From DATHZQ01 sp965216945 (GTDB lineage Bacteria; Actinomycetota; Acidimicrobiia; Spongiisociales; UBA5794): a stretch of 64,000 nt of DNA. This document shows positions 18,890 to 27,060 of the stretch, piece by piece. Within the stretch, counting starts at the first letter, position 1. The number at the start of each line of letters is the position of its first letter. The stretch spans positions 1,860,001 to 1,924,000 of the forward strand of contig CBDCGU010000003.1 in NCBI GenBank assembly GCA_965216945.1. The letters run 5' to 3'. A program made the translations under genes and the position numbers. The notes under the pieces are model-generated. The model did no database searches, was not told where the DNA came from, and worked only from the letters and a program-made list of their open reading frames with translations.

Positions 18890-19753
18890 GTGCTTCAGGT
18901 TCTCGTTGCAGGGCTTGCGGTGGGTGCCACCTATGCGCTGCTCGCAGTGGGCTACACCCTCGTCTTCGGAGTCATGCGGCTGCTGACGCTGGCCCATGGC
19001 ATGGTGCTCATGGCGGCGGGTTTTCTGATGCTCGTCGTCACCGAAGCGGCAGGGGCGTCGATCTGGGCAGCCCTCGTGATCGCCGTTGTCATCGGGGCTG
19101 TGCTGAGCATGCTGACCGACGTGGTGAGTTTCCGCCCCGTGGGGTACGGCCGGCCCATCTCGGCGGCAGTATCGACGATCGGGTTCGGGCTGGTGATTCG
19201 TGAGGTGATCGTTCAGCTCCTGGAAGGAAACGTCTCCCGGGGTCCGTCGTACACGACTCCCGAGCTCGATTTCCGTGTCGCCGATACCGTCGTCGATGGT
19301 GTCGACATCATCACGCTGCTGATCGCGGTTGCCGTCGCCGGTGTCGGGCATTGGTTCGTGCAGCGCACGAGGTGGGGTGCGTCGATGCGTGCGTTCTCGC
19401 ACGATCCGGAGGCGGTGCGGCTGCTCGGCATCCCGGTGCGCCGGGTGGTCCTGTTGACGCTGGCAATGGCAGGAGCCCTGGCGGGTCTGGCCGCCTTTCT
19501 CACGGTGTGGAGCACCGGCGGGGGTGTGAGCCCCGATCTGGGATTCGACCTCACGCTGATCGGGCTGGTGGCGATGACCATCGGGGGCATCGGAAGTATC
19601 CCAGGTGCGCTCGTCGCCGGAGTCGGCCTGGGGGTGGCGTCGCAGCTTCTGGCGTACCGAGCACCTGCCGGCTTCCAGGAGGCGGTGCCGTGGGTGCTGG
19701 TGATCATCGCCTTGACGGTGCGCCCGCGCGGTTTGTTTCGGGGCATGACATGA
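18890..19753 (+). CDS. livH: ABC transporter permease LivH
   Basis: 287-aa inner-membrane permease of the branched-chain amino acid/amide system, about eight helices. The N-terminus LQVLVAGLAVGATYALLAVG and the loop GVMRLLTLAHG are characteristic of LivH. GTG 18890 is preferred to TTG 18887 because it gives the usual short N-terminus. The stop overlaps the start of the next gene (ATGA at 19750-19753), so translation is coupled. Confidence 0.92.
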   Translation: MLQVLVAGLAVGATYALLAVGYTLVFGVMRLLTLAHGMVLMAAGFLMLVVTEAAGASIWAALVIAVVIGAVLSMLTDVVSFRPVGYGRPISAAVSTIGFGLVIREVIVQLLEGNVSRGPSYTTPELDFRVADTVVDGVDIITLLIAVAVAGVGHWFVQRTRWGASMRAFSHDPEAVRLLGIPVRRVVLLTLAMAGALAGLAAFLTVWSTGGGVSPDLGFDLTLIGLVAMTIGGIGSIPGALVAGVGLGVASQLLAYRAPAGFQEAVPWVLVIIALTVRPRGLFRGMT

Positions 19754-21402
19754 TCGACGCACTCTTCAGCGAATCCTCGCTCGCCATACTCGGCATCGCC
19801 ATCGTCGCCGCGGTCGGCATGAACCTGGTGTACGTGACCGGCCAGCTCAACCTCGGCCAGGCCGGGTTTGCCGCCATCGGTGCCTACAGCGTGGCGCTGC
19901 TCGACCTCGAGGTCGGCTGGCCCGTCCCGGTGATGCTGCTGGCCGCCGCCATCGTCGCCGCAGTCATTGCCGTTCCGCTGGCATTGTGGGCGTCCCGGCT
20001 CGGGGGGGTCGGTCTCATCCTGGGGACGCTGGCGTTCGGTGAGATGGTTCGAATCGTCATCGACAACAGCGACCGCCTCGGGGGGGCGGACGGTCTCATT
20101 CTCGAGTCGCGCACCGATCTGAGGACCGTCGCCGTCACCTGCGTGATCGTCCTCGTGGTCGGTGCCCTGTGGATGGCGGGACGCCGCGGCATCGAGGCTC
20201 GGTCGTTGTTCGACGATGCCGATGCGTCTGCCGCATCCGGCGTCCACGTCCGCCGGGTCAAGGCCGCGGCGATGGTGGCGAGCGCCGCCGTCGTGGCAGT
20301 GTCGGGTGGTCTTCTCGCCCTGACGATCGGTGGGATCGCACCTGAGGACTTCGCCGTGGAGCACTCGTTCGACATCGCGCTGTTCTCGTTGGTTGGTGGC
20401 GCCCACAGCCTCGTGGGGGCCGTTGCGGGGGCGGCCGTGGTCGAAGTCGTCAGCGGATCGCTCGGTGCATCACTGCGCACCGGCGTGTTGGACCAGTGGG
20501 CTGCCGTGCTGTACGGCGTCGCCATCGTCGTGTTGATCGCCGTGCTCCCTGAGGGCATCGTGAGCCGGCGCACTGCGTTGCGATGGGGGGCGCCACTGCG
20601 GCGTGTGCGTCGGGCGATCGAGCGTCGCCGTGCGTCGGGCCACCACACCGAGCCCCATCGCAGTACCGAGGCGACGGTCCTGGCTGTCGACGGCGTTTCC
20701 CACAGCTACGACGGGATCGTCGCTCTGCACGATGTGACGCTGCGGGTTGGTCGCGGCGAGGTGCTGGCTCTCATCGGAGCGAACGGCGCCGGGAAGTCGA
20801 CGCTCATCGACGTCGTCACCGGACGGGTCCCCGCCCAGGCGGGGACGATCTCGCTCGAGGGACGCCCGATCCAAGGTCGGCGCGCCGATCAGCGGGCCCG
20901 GGCCGGATTGGCGAGGACCTTCCAGGACGTGCGGACGTTCGCCCATCTCACCGTCGAGGAGCACGTACGGGTGGCGTTGCGGCCGGGCGTCGCCCTCGTC
21001 GAAGTGGAACGCAGCCTCGCCGCGGCAGGCCTTCTCGAACGCCGCGATCAGCTGCCGGCCCGCTTGAACCCGGCCGAGCGGCGCCGGCTGGAGATTGCGC
21101 GGGCCATGGCCGGACGGCCCGAGGTCCTCTTGCTCGACGAGCCATCCGTCGGCATGGTGGAGGCCGAGCGGGAGGAGATCGCCGCGTTGGTCGATGGCTT
21201 CCGTAGTGAGGGTATCGCCGTGGTGGTGGTGGATCACAACCTGGACTTGGCGCTCGGTGTGGCGGATCGAGTGGCGGTGCTGGATTTCGGGCGCGTGATC
21301 GCGGTCGACACGCCGGGCGAGATCTTCGACGACGAGAGAGTTCGGGCGGCCTACCTCGGTGTCGACGATCCGCAGGATCTCAACGGGATGGTGGACCGAT
21401 GA
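19750..21402 (+). CDS. LivM-LivG fusion: ABC permease with C-terminal ATPase
   Basis: A single 550-aa frame joins a LivM permease (residues about 1-285, with QLNLGQAGFAAIGAYSVAL near the start) to a LivG ATP-binding domain (about 305-550). The ATPase has Walker A GANGAGKST, an intact Walker B region VLLLDEPSVGM and the H-loop VVVDHNLDLAL; the signature is the weaker LNPAERRRLEIARAMA rather than LSGGQ, as in other LivG-type proteins. A basic Arg-rich linker near residues 270-295 separates the halves. It starts with an ATGA overlap to livH and ends with another to livF, so the operon order is otherwise canonical. Confidence 0.92.
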   Translation: MIDALFSESSLAILGIAIVAAVGMNLVYVTGQLNLGQAGFAAIGAYSVALLDLEVGWPVPVMLLAAAIVAAVIAVPLALWASRLGGVGLILGTLAFGEMVRIVIDNSDRLGGADGLILESRTDLRTVAVTCVIVLVVGALWMAGRRGIEARSLFDDADASAASGVHVRRVKAAAMVASAAVVAVSGGLLALTIGGIAPEDFAVEHSFDIALFSLVGGAHSLVGAVAGAAVVEVVSGSLGASLRTGVLDQWAAVLYGVAIVVLIAVLPEGIVSRRTALRWGAPLRRVRRAIERRRASGHHTEPHRSTEATVLAVDGVSHSYDGIVALHDVTLRVGRGEVLALIGANGAGKSTLIDVVTGRVPAQAGTISLEGRPIQGRRADQRARAGLARTFQDVRTFAHLTVEEHVRVALRPGVALVEVERSLAAAGLLERRDQLPARLNPAERRRLEIARAMAGRPEVLLLDEPSVGMVEAEREEIAALVDGFRSEGIAVVVVDHNLDLALGVADRVAVLDFGRVIAVDTPGEIFDDERVRAAYLGVDDPQDLNGMVDR

Positions 21403-22115
21403 CGTCGCTCGAGGTGCGAGGCCTGTGTGTCGGCTACGGCGCTGTTTCCGCTGTCGACGATGTGTCTTTCCGCGCAGAGCCGGGTGAGCCGGTTGCCGTG
21501 CTCGGTCGTAACGGCGCAGGCAAGTCGAGTCTGCTGGCTGCCATCGCCGGGTTGGTGCGGCCGAGCGCGGGCAGGGTGCTGCTCGGCGGCCGCGACATCA
21601 CGGCTCTGCCGGCGGAGCGCCGGGCGCGGGCCTCCCTGGCGCTGGTTCCCGAGGGCCGGCGGATCTTCCCCAGGTTGACGGTGGAGGAGAACCTGAGACT
21701 TGGTGGTTTCTGGAGCGGCCGCGATCGCCGCGATGTGAATCTGGCGCGGGTGGTTGGCCTCTTCCCGGTGCTCGGGCAGCGTCTCGGGTCGCCTGCGGGA
21801 CAGCTGTCGGGGGGTGAGCAGCAGATGGTGGCCGTCGGCCGGGCGCTCATGTCGGAGCCCCAGGTGCTCCTTCTCGACGAGCCGTCCCTCGGCCTGGCGC
21901 CGGCAGCAGTCGCCGAGGTGTATGCCCAGTTGCGCATCCTGCAGGCGGAGGGTCTCACGTTGCTGCTTGTCGAGCAGCAGGTGCGACGCGCTCTCGACTT
22001 CGCTGCCGATGCCATCGTGCTCGATGCGGGCCGGGTGGCGGCCCACGACGTGCCCGATCGCCTGCTGGAGGACCCCCGGTTGTTCAACGCCTACATGGGT
22101 ACCCGGCCGAGGTGA
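21399..22115 (+). CDS. livF: ABC transporter ATP-binding protein LivF
   Basis: 238-aa cytoplasmic ATPase, partner of the LivG domain. Walker A GRNGAGKSS, signature LSGGEQQMVAVGRAL, Walker B VLLLDEPSLGLAP and H-loop VEQQVRRAL are all present. The ATG overlaps the stop of the LivM-LivG gene (ATGA). It is the last gene of the operon; a short hairpin (CCGACC-GTCA-GGTCGG, 22124-22139) lies between it and the convergent lipoprotein gene. Confidence 0.94.
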   Translation: MTSLEVRGLCVGYGAVSAVDDVSFRAEPGEPVAVLGRNGAGKSSLLAAIAGLVRPSAGRVLLGGRDITALPAERRARASLALVPEGRRIFPRLTVEENLRLGGFWSGRDRRDVNLARVVGLFPVLGQRLGSPAGQLSGGEQQMVAVGRALMSEPQVLLLDEPSLGLAPAAVAEVYAQLRILQAEGLTLLLVEQQVRRALDFAADAIVLDAGRVAAHDVPDRLLEDPRLFNAYMGTRPR

Positions 22116-22130
22116 GCCGCAAGCCGACCG

Positions 22131-22940
22131 TCAGGTCGGGCAGCCCTGTTCGTGGGGCGCCAACGGGCGGACGTTGAAGCGATAGACCTCGCCGGCATCC
22201 TCGAAGAACGTCATCTGGTTGGCGGTGGCGAAGATCTCGCCGGCGGTTGCGGCGTCGCTGCCGTCGAGCACGACGCACTGCAGCTCGCCGAACCCGGTGA
22301 CCGGGATGTCGGCGGCGGGCGTGGACAGTGGCCAAGGCTCGACCGTGGCGAGCTCGTCGTTCTCGACCCCGAAGCTCGAGGTGATGATCACCTGGTAGCG
22401 GTCGGCGTCCCACTCGACGGCCGTCTCCGAAACGGCGAACGTGCCGAGCAGGCCGTAGAGATCGGCGTAGGGCTCGATCTCAGGGTTCGTGTCGGGGCTG
22501 ATGCCAAGGGCGTAGATCGATGCACGATGCGGTGCGTCGTCGACATAGACGAACACGGTGTCAGGGGCGTCGGCGACGCCTTCATCCGCCACGTAGTGCT
22601 CGTCGACGATGTCGGGCAGGCCCGTCGTGTCGATGGCCTCCCGGACAGTCGACATATCGCCCTCGTCGAGCTGCACCATGTGGTAGTTGGTCACCAGCGG
22701 TCCGGGGAAGATCTCCGGGATGGGACCGGGAACCAGCAGCCGCCCGTCCGCATAGAGGACGTACTGCGGTGCCGGGTTGTAGATGAACTCGATCGGGGCG
22801 AACCCTCCCTCGTTGCGCACTTCGAGCACGAGCGCATTCGGATCGACGGTGTCGGGCGTTGTCCCAGACCCGTCATCCCCACCGCCACAGGCAGCGGTGG
22901 CGAGCGCAAGGGCGAGTGTGAGCACTGCGAGATGTTTCAT
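22131..22940 (-). CDS. Lipoprotein of unknown function
   Basis: 269-aa exported lipoprotein. The ATG at 22940 gives a textbook signal: Lys near the start, hydrophobic core LTLALALATAAC with the lipidated Cys, then a Gly/Asp linker. The remainder is acidic with alternating strands and one late Cys pair position (ELQCVV, EQGCPT). I do not recognise a family. It is convergent with livF and lies just before tRNA-Arg, at the boundary of the genomic island. Confidence 0.75.
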   Translation of the reverse strand: MKHLAVLTLALALATAACGGGDDGSGTTPDTVDPNALVLEVRNEGGFAPIEFIYNPAPQYVLYADGRLLVPGPIPEIFPGPLVTNYHMVQLDEGDMSTVREAIDTTGLPDIVDEHYVADEGVADAPDTVFVYVDDAPHRASIYALGISPDTNPEIEPYADLYGLLGTFAVSETAVEWDADRYQVIITSSFGVENDELATVEPWPLSTPAADIPVTGFGELQCVVLDGSDAATAGEIFATANQMTFFEDAGEVYRFNVRPLAPHEQGCPT

Positions 22941-23093
22941 GCGGCTGGGACGATCCAAGCACCGAACCGGGTTCCCGTCTGGTGACTGGGGCGCGGGGTC
23001 GAGCCCCGTGCGGCTGCGACCGTCTGAGCTTTCGGTCACCAGCCCGTCGCTGTACCCTTACGTCCTCGCACCCGATCCCCATCGGATGCGTGT

Positions 23094-23169
<76 letters not shown>

Positions 23170-23171
23170 GA

Positions 23172-23199
23172 CGAAGCCCCTGCGTAAGCGGGGGTTTCG
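23172..23199 (+). terminator. Terminator after tRNA-Arg
   Basis: Stem CGAAGCCCCTGC / GCGGGGGTTTCG with a GTAA loop, immediately after the tRNA. Confidence 0.75.
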
Positions 23200-23239
23200 G
23201 CGCGTCGAGGGTGCGCCGACGTTCGGCGAACCGACCGCT

Positions 23240-23261
23240 GGGAGCCATTCTCGGGAGCCAT
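23240..23261 (+). repeat. Paired GGGAGCCAT repeats near att copy 1
   Basis: GGGAGCCAT at 23240-23248 and 23253-23261, 13 bp apart. The same nonamer is at 55102-55110 beside att copy 3 and, paired with GGGAGCCA at 12 bp, at 58303-58323 beside att copy 4. They may be integrase arm-type sites. Confidence 0.5.
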
Positions 23262-23386
23262 CCTTCAAGGCGTTCGCCTGCATCTGCGAGCTTCACCCGG
23301 CCGAAGATCCTGGTTCTGGGGTAGGTCGATGGAGGTGGGCGCGCCTCGCACGCCAACAAAGGCGCGCCTGGCGCGCCGGGGCTGCC

Positions 23387-23407
23387 TATAATCACAAACC
23401 TGTGATT
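23387..23407 (+). promoter_or_regulatory. CBASS operon promoter with palindromic operator
   Basis: TATAAT at 23387-23392 overlaps the palindrome AATCACA-AACC-TGTGATT (23390-23407). A GGAGG lies 8 bp after the palindrome. The same layout, 15 of 18 palindrome bases identical, precedes the methyltransferase gene at 31346-31363. A repressor bound here would cover the -10 box. No good -35 hexamer is visible. Confidence 0.6.
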
Positions 23408-23425
23408 TGGTCGCCGGAGGTCTGG

Positions 23426-23824
23426 ATGTCTCTCGTAGATGAACTCGATGGTGCGATCCGAAGCACTCAGCGGGAAGTTGAGGCGCTTGAGGAGCAGCTC
23501 GCATCGTTGAAGCGTGAACTGGCTCGCCTGCGCCAGCTTCAGGGGGATGCCCTCCGCTTGTACCGATCTGCTACTGGATCGGGCCACCCGCTCGATCGCA
23601 ACGTGGAACCTGCCCGCGACCGGCCCCGAGCTGAGCAGGTGCTTGCTGCTCTCGGGGCCGCCGAAGGCCCAGTCACCCTGGCGGAGCTCGTCGCCGCCAT
23701 GCCGGACGAGCCCGAGCGGGGTGCGGTGTCGGCTGTCGTGCATCGAGCGATTGCGAGGGGCGAGGTCCGCCGACTCAGTCGCGGCGTTTACGAGCTCGTG
23801 GACAGCTTCGCCCGGGCGGGCTGA
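23426..23824 (+). CDS. Coiled-coil / winged-helix protein, first gene of the CBASS operon
   Basis: 132-aa protein not matching a CBASS component I know. Residues about 4-45 form a coiled coil (heptads in VEALEEQLASLKRELARLRQ); residues about 70-130 look like a winged helix, with a helix-turn-helix (LAELVAAMPDEPERGAVSAV) and a wing ending RRLSRGVYELV. The ATG follows GGAGG at 5 nt. Lying directly behind a promoter whose -10 box is palindromic, it is a candidate autoregulator of the operon, comparable in role, not sequence, to CapW/CapH. It could instead be a structural accessory. The CD-NTase gene starts 25 bp downstream. Confidence 0.75.
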   Translation: MSLVDELDGAIRSTQREVEALEEQLASLKRELARLRQLQGDALRLYRSATGSGHPLDRNVEPARDRPRAEQVLAALGAAEGPVTLAELVAAMPDEPERGAVSAVVHRAIARGEVRRLSRGVYELVDSFARAG

Positions 23825-23849
23825 GACATCGAATTGTTACAGGAGCGCC

Positions 23850-24980
23850 ATGGCGGTTCATCGACTCCACGACCAGTTCACGACGATGCACGGCAACATC
23901 GCTCTGGGAGACCGAGCGTTGGTCGCCATCGCCGCCCATGTCGAGGTCAGGTCGGTGCTGCGGGCCTCTGCGGAGCTGCAGTCTCATGGTCTCGACGATG
24001 TCCTGATTGGAAGTTACGCCCGGCGAGTGTCGAACTGGCCTGGGAAGGACGTCGACGTCTTCGGGCGGCTGATGAAAGAGACGGTGGACTCGCTGTCTCC
24101 AGATGCTGCGTACGGCATGTTCGGCCGAGCACTCCAGACCTTTGCTGACCAGGGCCGACTCGTGCCTCAACCTCGCTCCTTCAAGATCGCGTTCGGCCCT
24201 GGCCGCTACCCCTCCACCCAGTTCATCCGCACCGCCGCCGAGGAGTACGGCTGGGGCGCGGCGCGGGTGGCCCGCGCCATCGCTGGCTTGGACCGGTTGG
24301 GGTTCGAGTTCTCCGTTGACGTTGTCCCGGCCGCCCGATGGGATGACCACTACGGGATCCCGGAGGTCGGACTGATACTGCAGACAGGTGAGCGATACCG
24401 CACCGGACAATGGCGGCAGACCAGTCCGGTGAGGCTCACCGAGGAAACCCAACTCCGGAACCGTCGCCCGCTGGTGGCGGGGGTCGGTGGATTCGTCCGT
24501 ACCGTCAAGGAGATCAAGCAGGTCAAGTCCCATCACCTTGACGGCACCAAGCCCAGCGCCCTCTACCACGAATTCATCCTGCACGAGGGATTCCTAGGCG
24601 GCGCTATCGACGGAGACTCATGGGCGGACCTGACTGCCAGCGCTCTCACGTTCATCGCCAGTCGCCTCATCGTCGCTCACAGCCAGCCTGTCTGTGATCC
24701 CATTCTCGGAACCCCTTACGACCCGCCGCCGACAGCCACAGACCTGGACGAAGCACGGAGGGTATTCGATGAACTCGCCCGACGCGCTCGGTCGGCGGTC
24801 TTGGCCGACAGCCGCTGTCAGGCTGCCATCGAGTGGCGCTACATCTTCGGTAGGAACGGCAAGCTCGACCAGGTGTTTCCACTCCCCCCTGGCTGCCGGT
24901 CGAATGGCGTGGCCATGGGCACCGCCGCCGCCAACCTGGCGACAGGAGGCACCGGGGAGCGATCGTTCGGTGACCGCTGA
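23850..24980 (+). CDS. CBASS CD-NTase (cGAS/DncV-like nucleotidyltransferase)
   Basis: 376-aa cytoplasmic enzyme expected to make a cyclic oligonucleotide alarm signal on phage infection. The nucleotidyltransferase core is clear: GSYARR (residues 54-59), catalytic carboxylates D67 and D69 in KDVDVF, and a third Asp at D157 in FSVDVV. ATG 23850 is preceded by AGGAG. The following gene (E2-E1-JAB) starts 11 bp inside its 3' end. The C-terminus reads GTGERSFGDR and does not end in the Gly/Ala usually conjugated by Cap2. The exact nucleotide product cannot be read, but the SAVED effector suggests a cyclic trinucleotide. Confidence 0.88.
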   Translation: MAVHRLHDQFTTMHGNIALGDRALVAIAAHVEVRSVLRASAELQSHGLDDVLIGSYARRVSNWPGKDVDVFGRLMKETVDSLSPDAAYGMFGRALQTFADQGRLVPQPRSFKIAFGPGRYPSTQFIRTAAEEYGWGAARVARAIAGLDRLGFEFSVDVVPAARWDDHYGIPEVGLILQTGERYRTGQWRQTSPVRLTEETQLRNRRPLVAGVGGFVRTVKEIKQVKSHHLDGTKPSALYHEFILHEGFLGGAIDGDSWADLTASALTFIASRLIVAHSQPVCDPILGTPYDPPPTATDLDEARRVFDELARRARSAVLADSRCQAAIEWRYIFGRNGKLDQVFPLPPGCRSNGVAMGTAAANLATGGTGERSFGDR

Positions 24981-27060
24981 CCCTCCGTTCGACGAGGCAG
25001 TAGAGCCGGACCGACTCCGCGGCTTCATCGCCGAGCTTGAAGCGGACGGGTTCACGCGGGTCGGTCCAGCCGCGTGGGAAGGCCCAACTCGGCAGTCCCT
25101 GCTCGACGGCGGGCATACCAGTTCGGCTCGGATGACGATCATCATCCGACCCTCCTGGCCCTACCTTCCTCCGCTACTCCACGTGCCCGGAATTCACGCA
25201 TGGCACGCCGACCAGGAACTGCTGTGCATCTGGCAATCCGAGGACAACAGTCAGCGTTGGGTCACGCTGCAGGGCCTCTATGAACGGATCGACGAGTGGG
25301 CGGCCCATGCTACGGATGGCTTCGCGCTGGTCGAGAACGCCCGCAACCCTGAGATCTACTGGCAGGAGGAGGTGGGAAGAGTCGTGGGCCTGGTCGATCT
25401 CGACGAGCTGCAGGTGGCTACCGCTGACGGCCAGCACGGGGAGTTCCACTTCACGGACGCGGTGTCCGCCGACGGACGTCCCAGCCCCGGCGTCTATGAC
25501 CTGCGCCCTGGTGGGTTCACCGCGATGACAGACCTGCCAGAACGTGTGCCGAGGCAGCTGCCCGACGGACGACCGGGTCACCGGGTGGTTCGAGGCCGCT
25601 GGTTCTACCGCTCCTCAGTGCCCCACCCCCCTAGGAACCTCGATGAGTTCCGGACGTTTCTCACCGAGAACCAGCGCCTGCGACTCGACAAGGACCTTCG
25701 TGACCGCCCGCTTCTCATGTTCGGTCTCTTTTGGGGTAATAGGGCAGGACTTGTAGGCAGCGTGATTCTCGCCAGCCCTACAGAGGCCGGCGGCCATACC
25801 CATGGCCTCGTCGTTCTGCGTCCAAAGGGTCGAGATGCCTTGCTGCTGCGAGCTGGACCGGACGCGCAGGTCTTGCAGGAGAAGACGGTGGCCGTAGTAG
25901 GAGTCGGGGCCATCGGCTCCCACGCAGCTCAGCAGCTCGCCCGCGCTGGGATCGCCCGGCTTCGCCTCGTCGACCACGACCTTCTCTGGCCCGTCAATCT
26001 GATTCGTCATGCCGCATCCCCAGGCACGCCGGCCGGGACCCCCAAGACAACCGCCCTCAGGGAGGAACTCGGGCTCTACCCCTGGATCGACATCGAGGAT
26101 CCCGACCCAACCTCCAATGGGGTCGTCTGGACGCTTGAGTCCATCGAGAAGGTGCTCGAATCGGCCGACCTCACGATCGACGCCACCGGCCACGGAGGAC
26201 TCGCAGAGCTGATCGGGAAAGTTGCGAATTCCATGGGACGACCGTATGTCTCTGTGGCGCTTCTTCAGGGAGGTCGAGTGGCTCGGATACGCCGCCAAGC
26301 TCACCCCGACGACGTGCCACTGCTACAGCGCCCTCACCTCCACCGGTACCCGGAGATCCCGCCGCTGCCCGAAGAGGTCGAGTATGTCGGTACTGAAGTT
26401 GGGTGTCTGGCGCGTGTTCACAACGCTCCGCCCGTCTCCGTCATCCATGCCGCTGCACTCGCCGTCGAAGTAGCAATCGACCACCTGACTGGGCGAAACG
26501 AACAACCGGACGAGATCATCGAAGTCATTCGCGCGGGCGAAGCTCCCTTCGACCAGATTGGACGCCTGCGACGGGAGGACCTGCCCTACACGATCGACAT
26601 GAGTGAAACAGCCCAGCGTGCCCTCCTACATGCAGCCCAACAGGCTCTGCCGAACGAGACTGGGGGGGTCCTCCTCGGCTGCGTCATCGATGAGCGACCA
26701 GTCATCGCTGAGGTGGTTGAGATCAGGGACCCCGACGCCACCGACCGTGGGTACACCATTCCTGAAGGTCGAGTCGACGATGTCGTCTCTGAAGCCCGAA
26801 CACGGGACCCGCGGCTCGGCTACCTCGGCGAATGGCACAGCCACCCCTCCGAGGCGGGTCCCAGCCCACTGGATCTCGCAACGATGCTGAGCGCTGCTCA
26901 GGACTCAGGCATGTCGGAGCCGATACTGGTGCTGGTTCATCCGCAAGCCGCCGACAATCAGAAGGTCATCGCGCACGTGACGACCCGGGCGGGGCTGAGA
27001 ACGGCGGGGATCTGTGTCACTGGTGACCTGCCCGAGACCGACCTGGCCGATGCATCATGA
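24970..27060 (+). CDS. Cap2-Cap3 fusion: E2-E1-JAB protein of type II CBASS
   Basis: 696-aa protein joining three ubiquitin-pathway activities normally split into Cap2 and Cap3. The E2-like domain has a candidate catalytic Cys86 in ELLCIW. The E1 adenylation domain has nucleotide loop GVGAIG (311-316) and candidate catalytic Cys479 in EVGCLARVHNAPP. The C-terminal JAB/JAMM isopeptidase has EWHSHPSEAGPSPLD (metal ligands H623, H625, D635, with S632 and upstream E563). In known systems Cap2 conjugates the CD-NTase C-terminus to targets and Cap3 reverses it; having both on one chain is uncommon. GTG 24970 overlaps the CD-NTase gene, and the stop overlaps the effector ATG (ATGA). Confidence 0.88.
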   Translation: MTADPPFDEAVEPDRLRGFIAELEADGFTRVGPAAWEGPTRQSLLDGGHTSSARMTIIIRPSWPYLPPLLHVPGIHAWHADQELLCIWQSEDNSQRWVTLQGLYERIDEWAAHATDGFALVENARNPEIYWQEEVGRVVGLVDLDELQVATADGQHGEFHFTDAVSADGRPSPGVYDLRPGGFTAMTDLPERVPRQLPDGRPGHRVVRGRWFYRSSVPHPPRNLDEFRTFLTENQRLRLDKDLRDRPLLMFGLFWGNRAGLVGSVILASPTEAGGHTHGLVVLRPKGRDALLLRAGPDAQVLQEKTVAVVGVGAIGSHAAQQLARAGIARLRLVDHDLLWPVNLIRHAASPGTPAGTPKTTALREELGLYPWIDIEDPDPTSNGVVWTLESIEKVLESADLTIDATGHGGLAELIGKVANSMGRPYVSVALLQGGRVARIRRQAHPDDVPLLQRPHLHRYPEIPPLPEEVEYVGTEVGCLARVHNAPPVSVIHAAALAVEVAIDHLTGRNEQPDEIIEVIRAGEAPFDQIGRLRREDLPYTIDMSETAQRALLHAAQQALPNETGGVLLGCVIDERPVIAEVVEIRDPDATDRGYTIPEGRVDDVVSEARTRDPRLGYLGEWHSHPSEAGPSPLDLATMLSAAQDSGMSEPILVLVHPQAADNQKVIAHVTTRAGLRTAGICVTGDLPETDLADAS

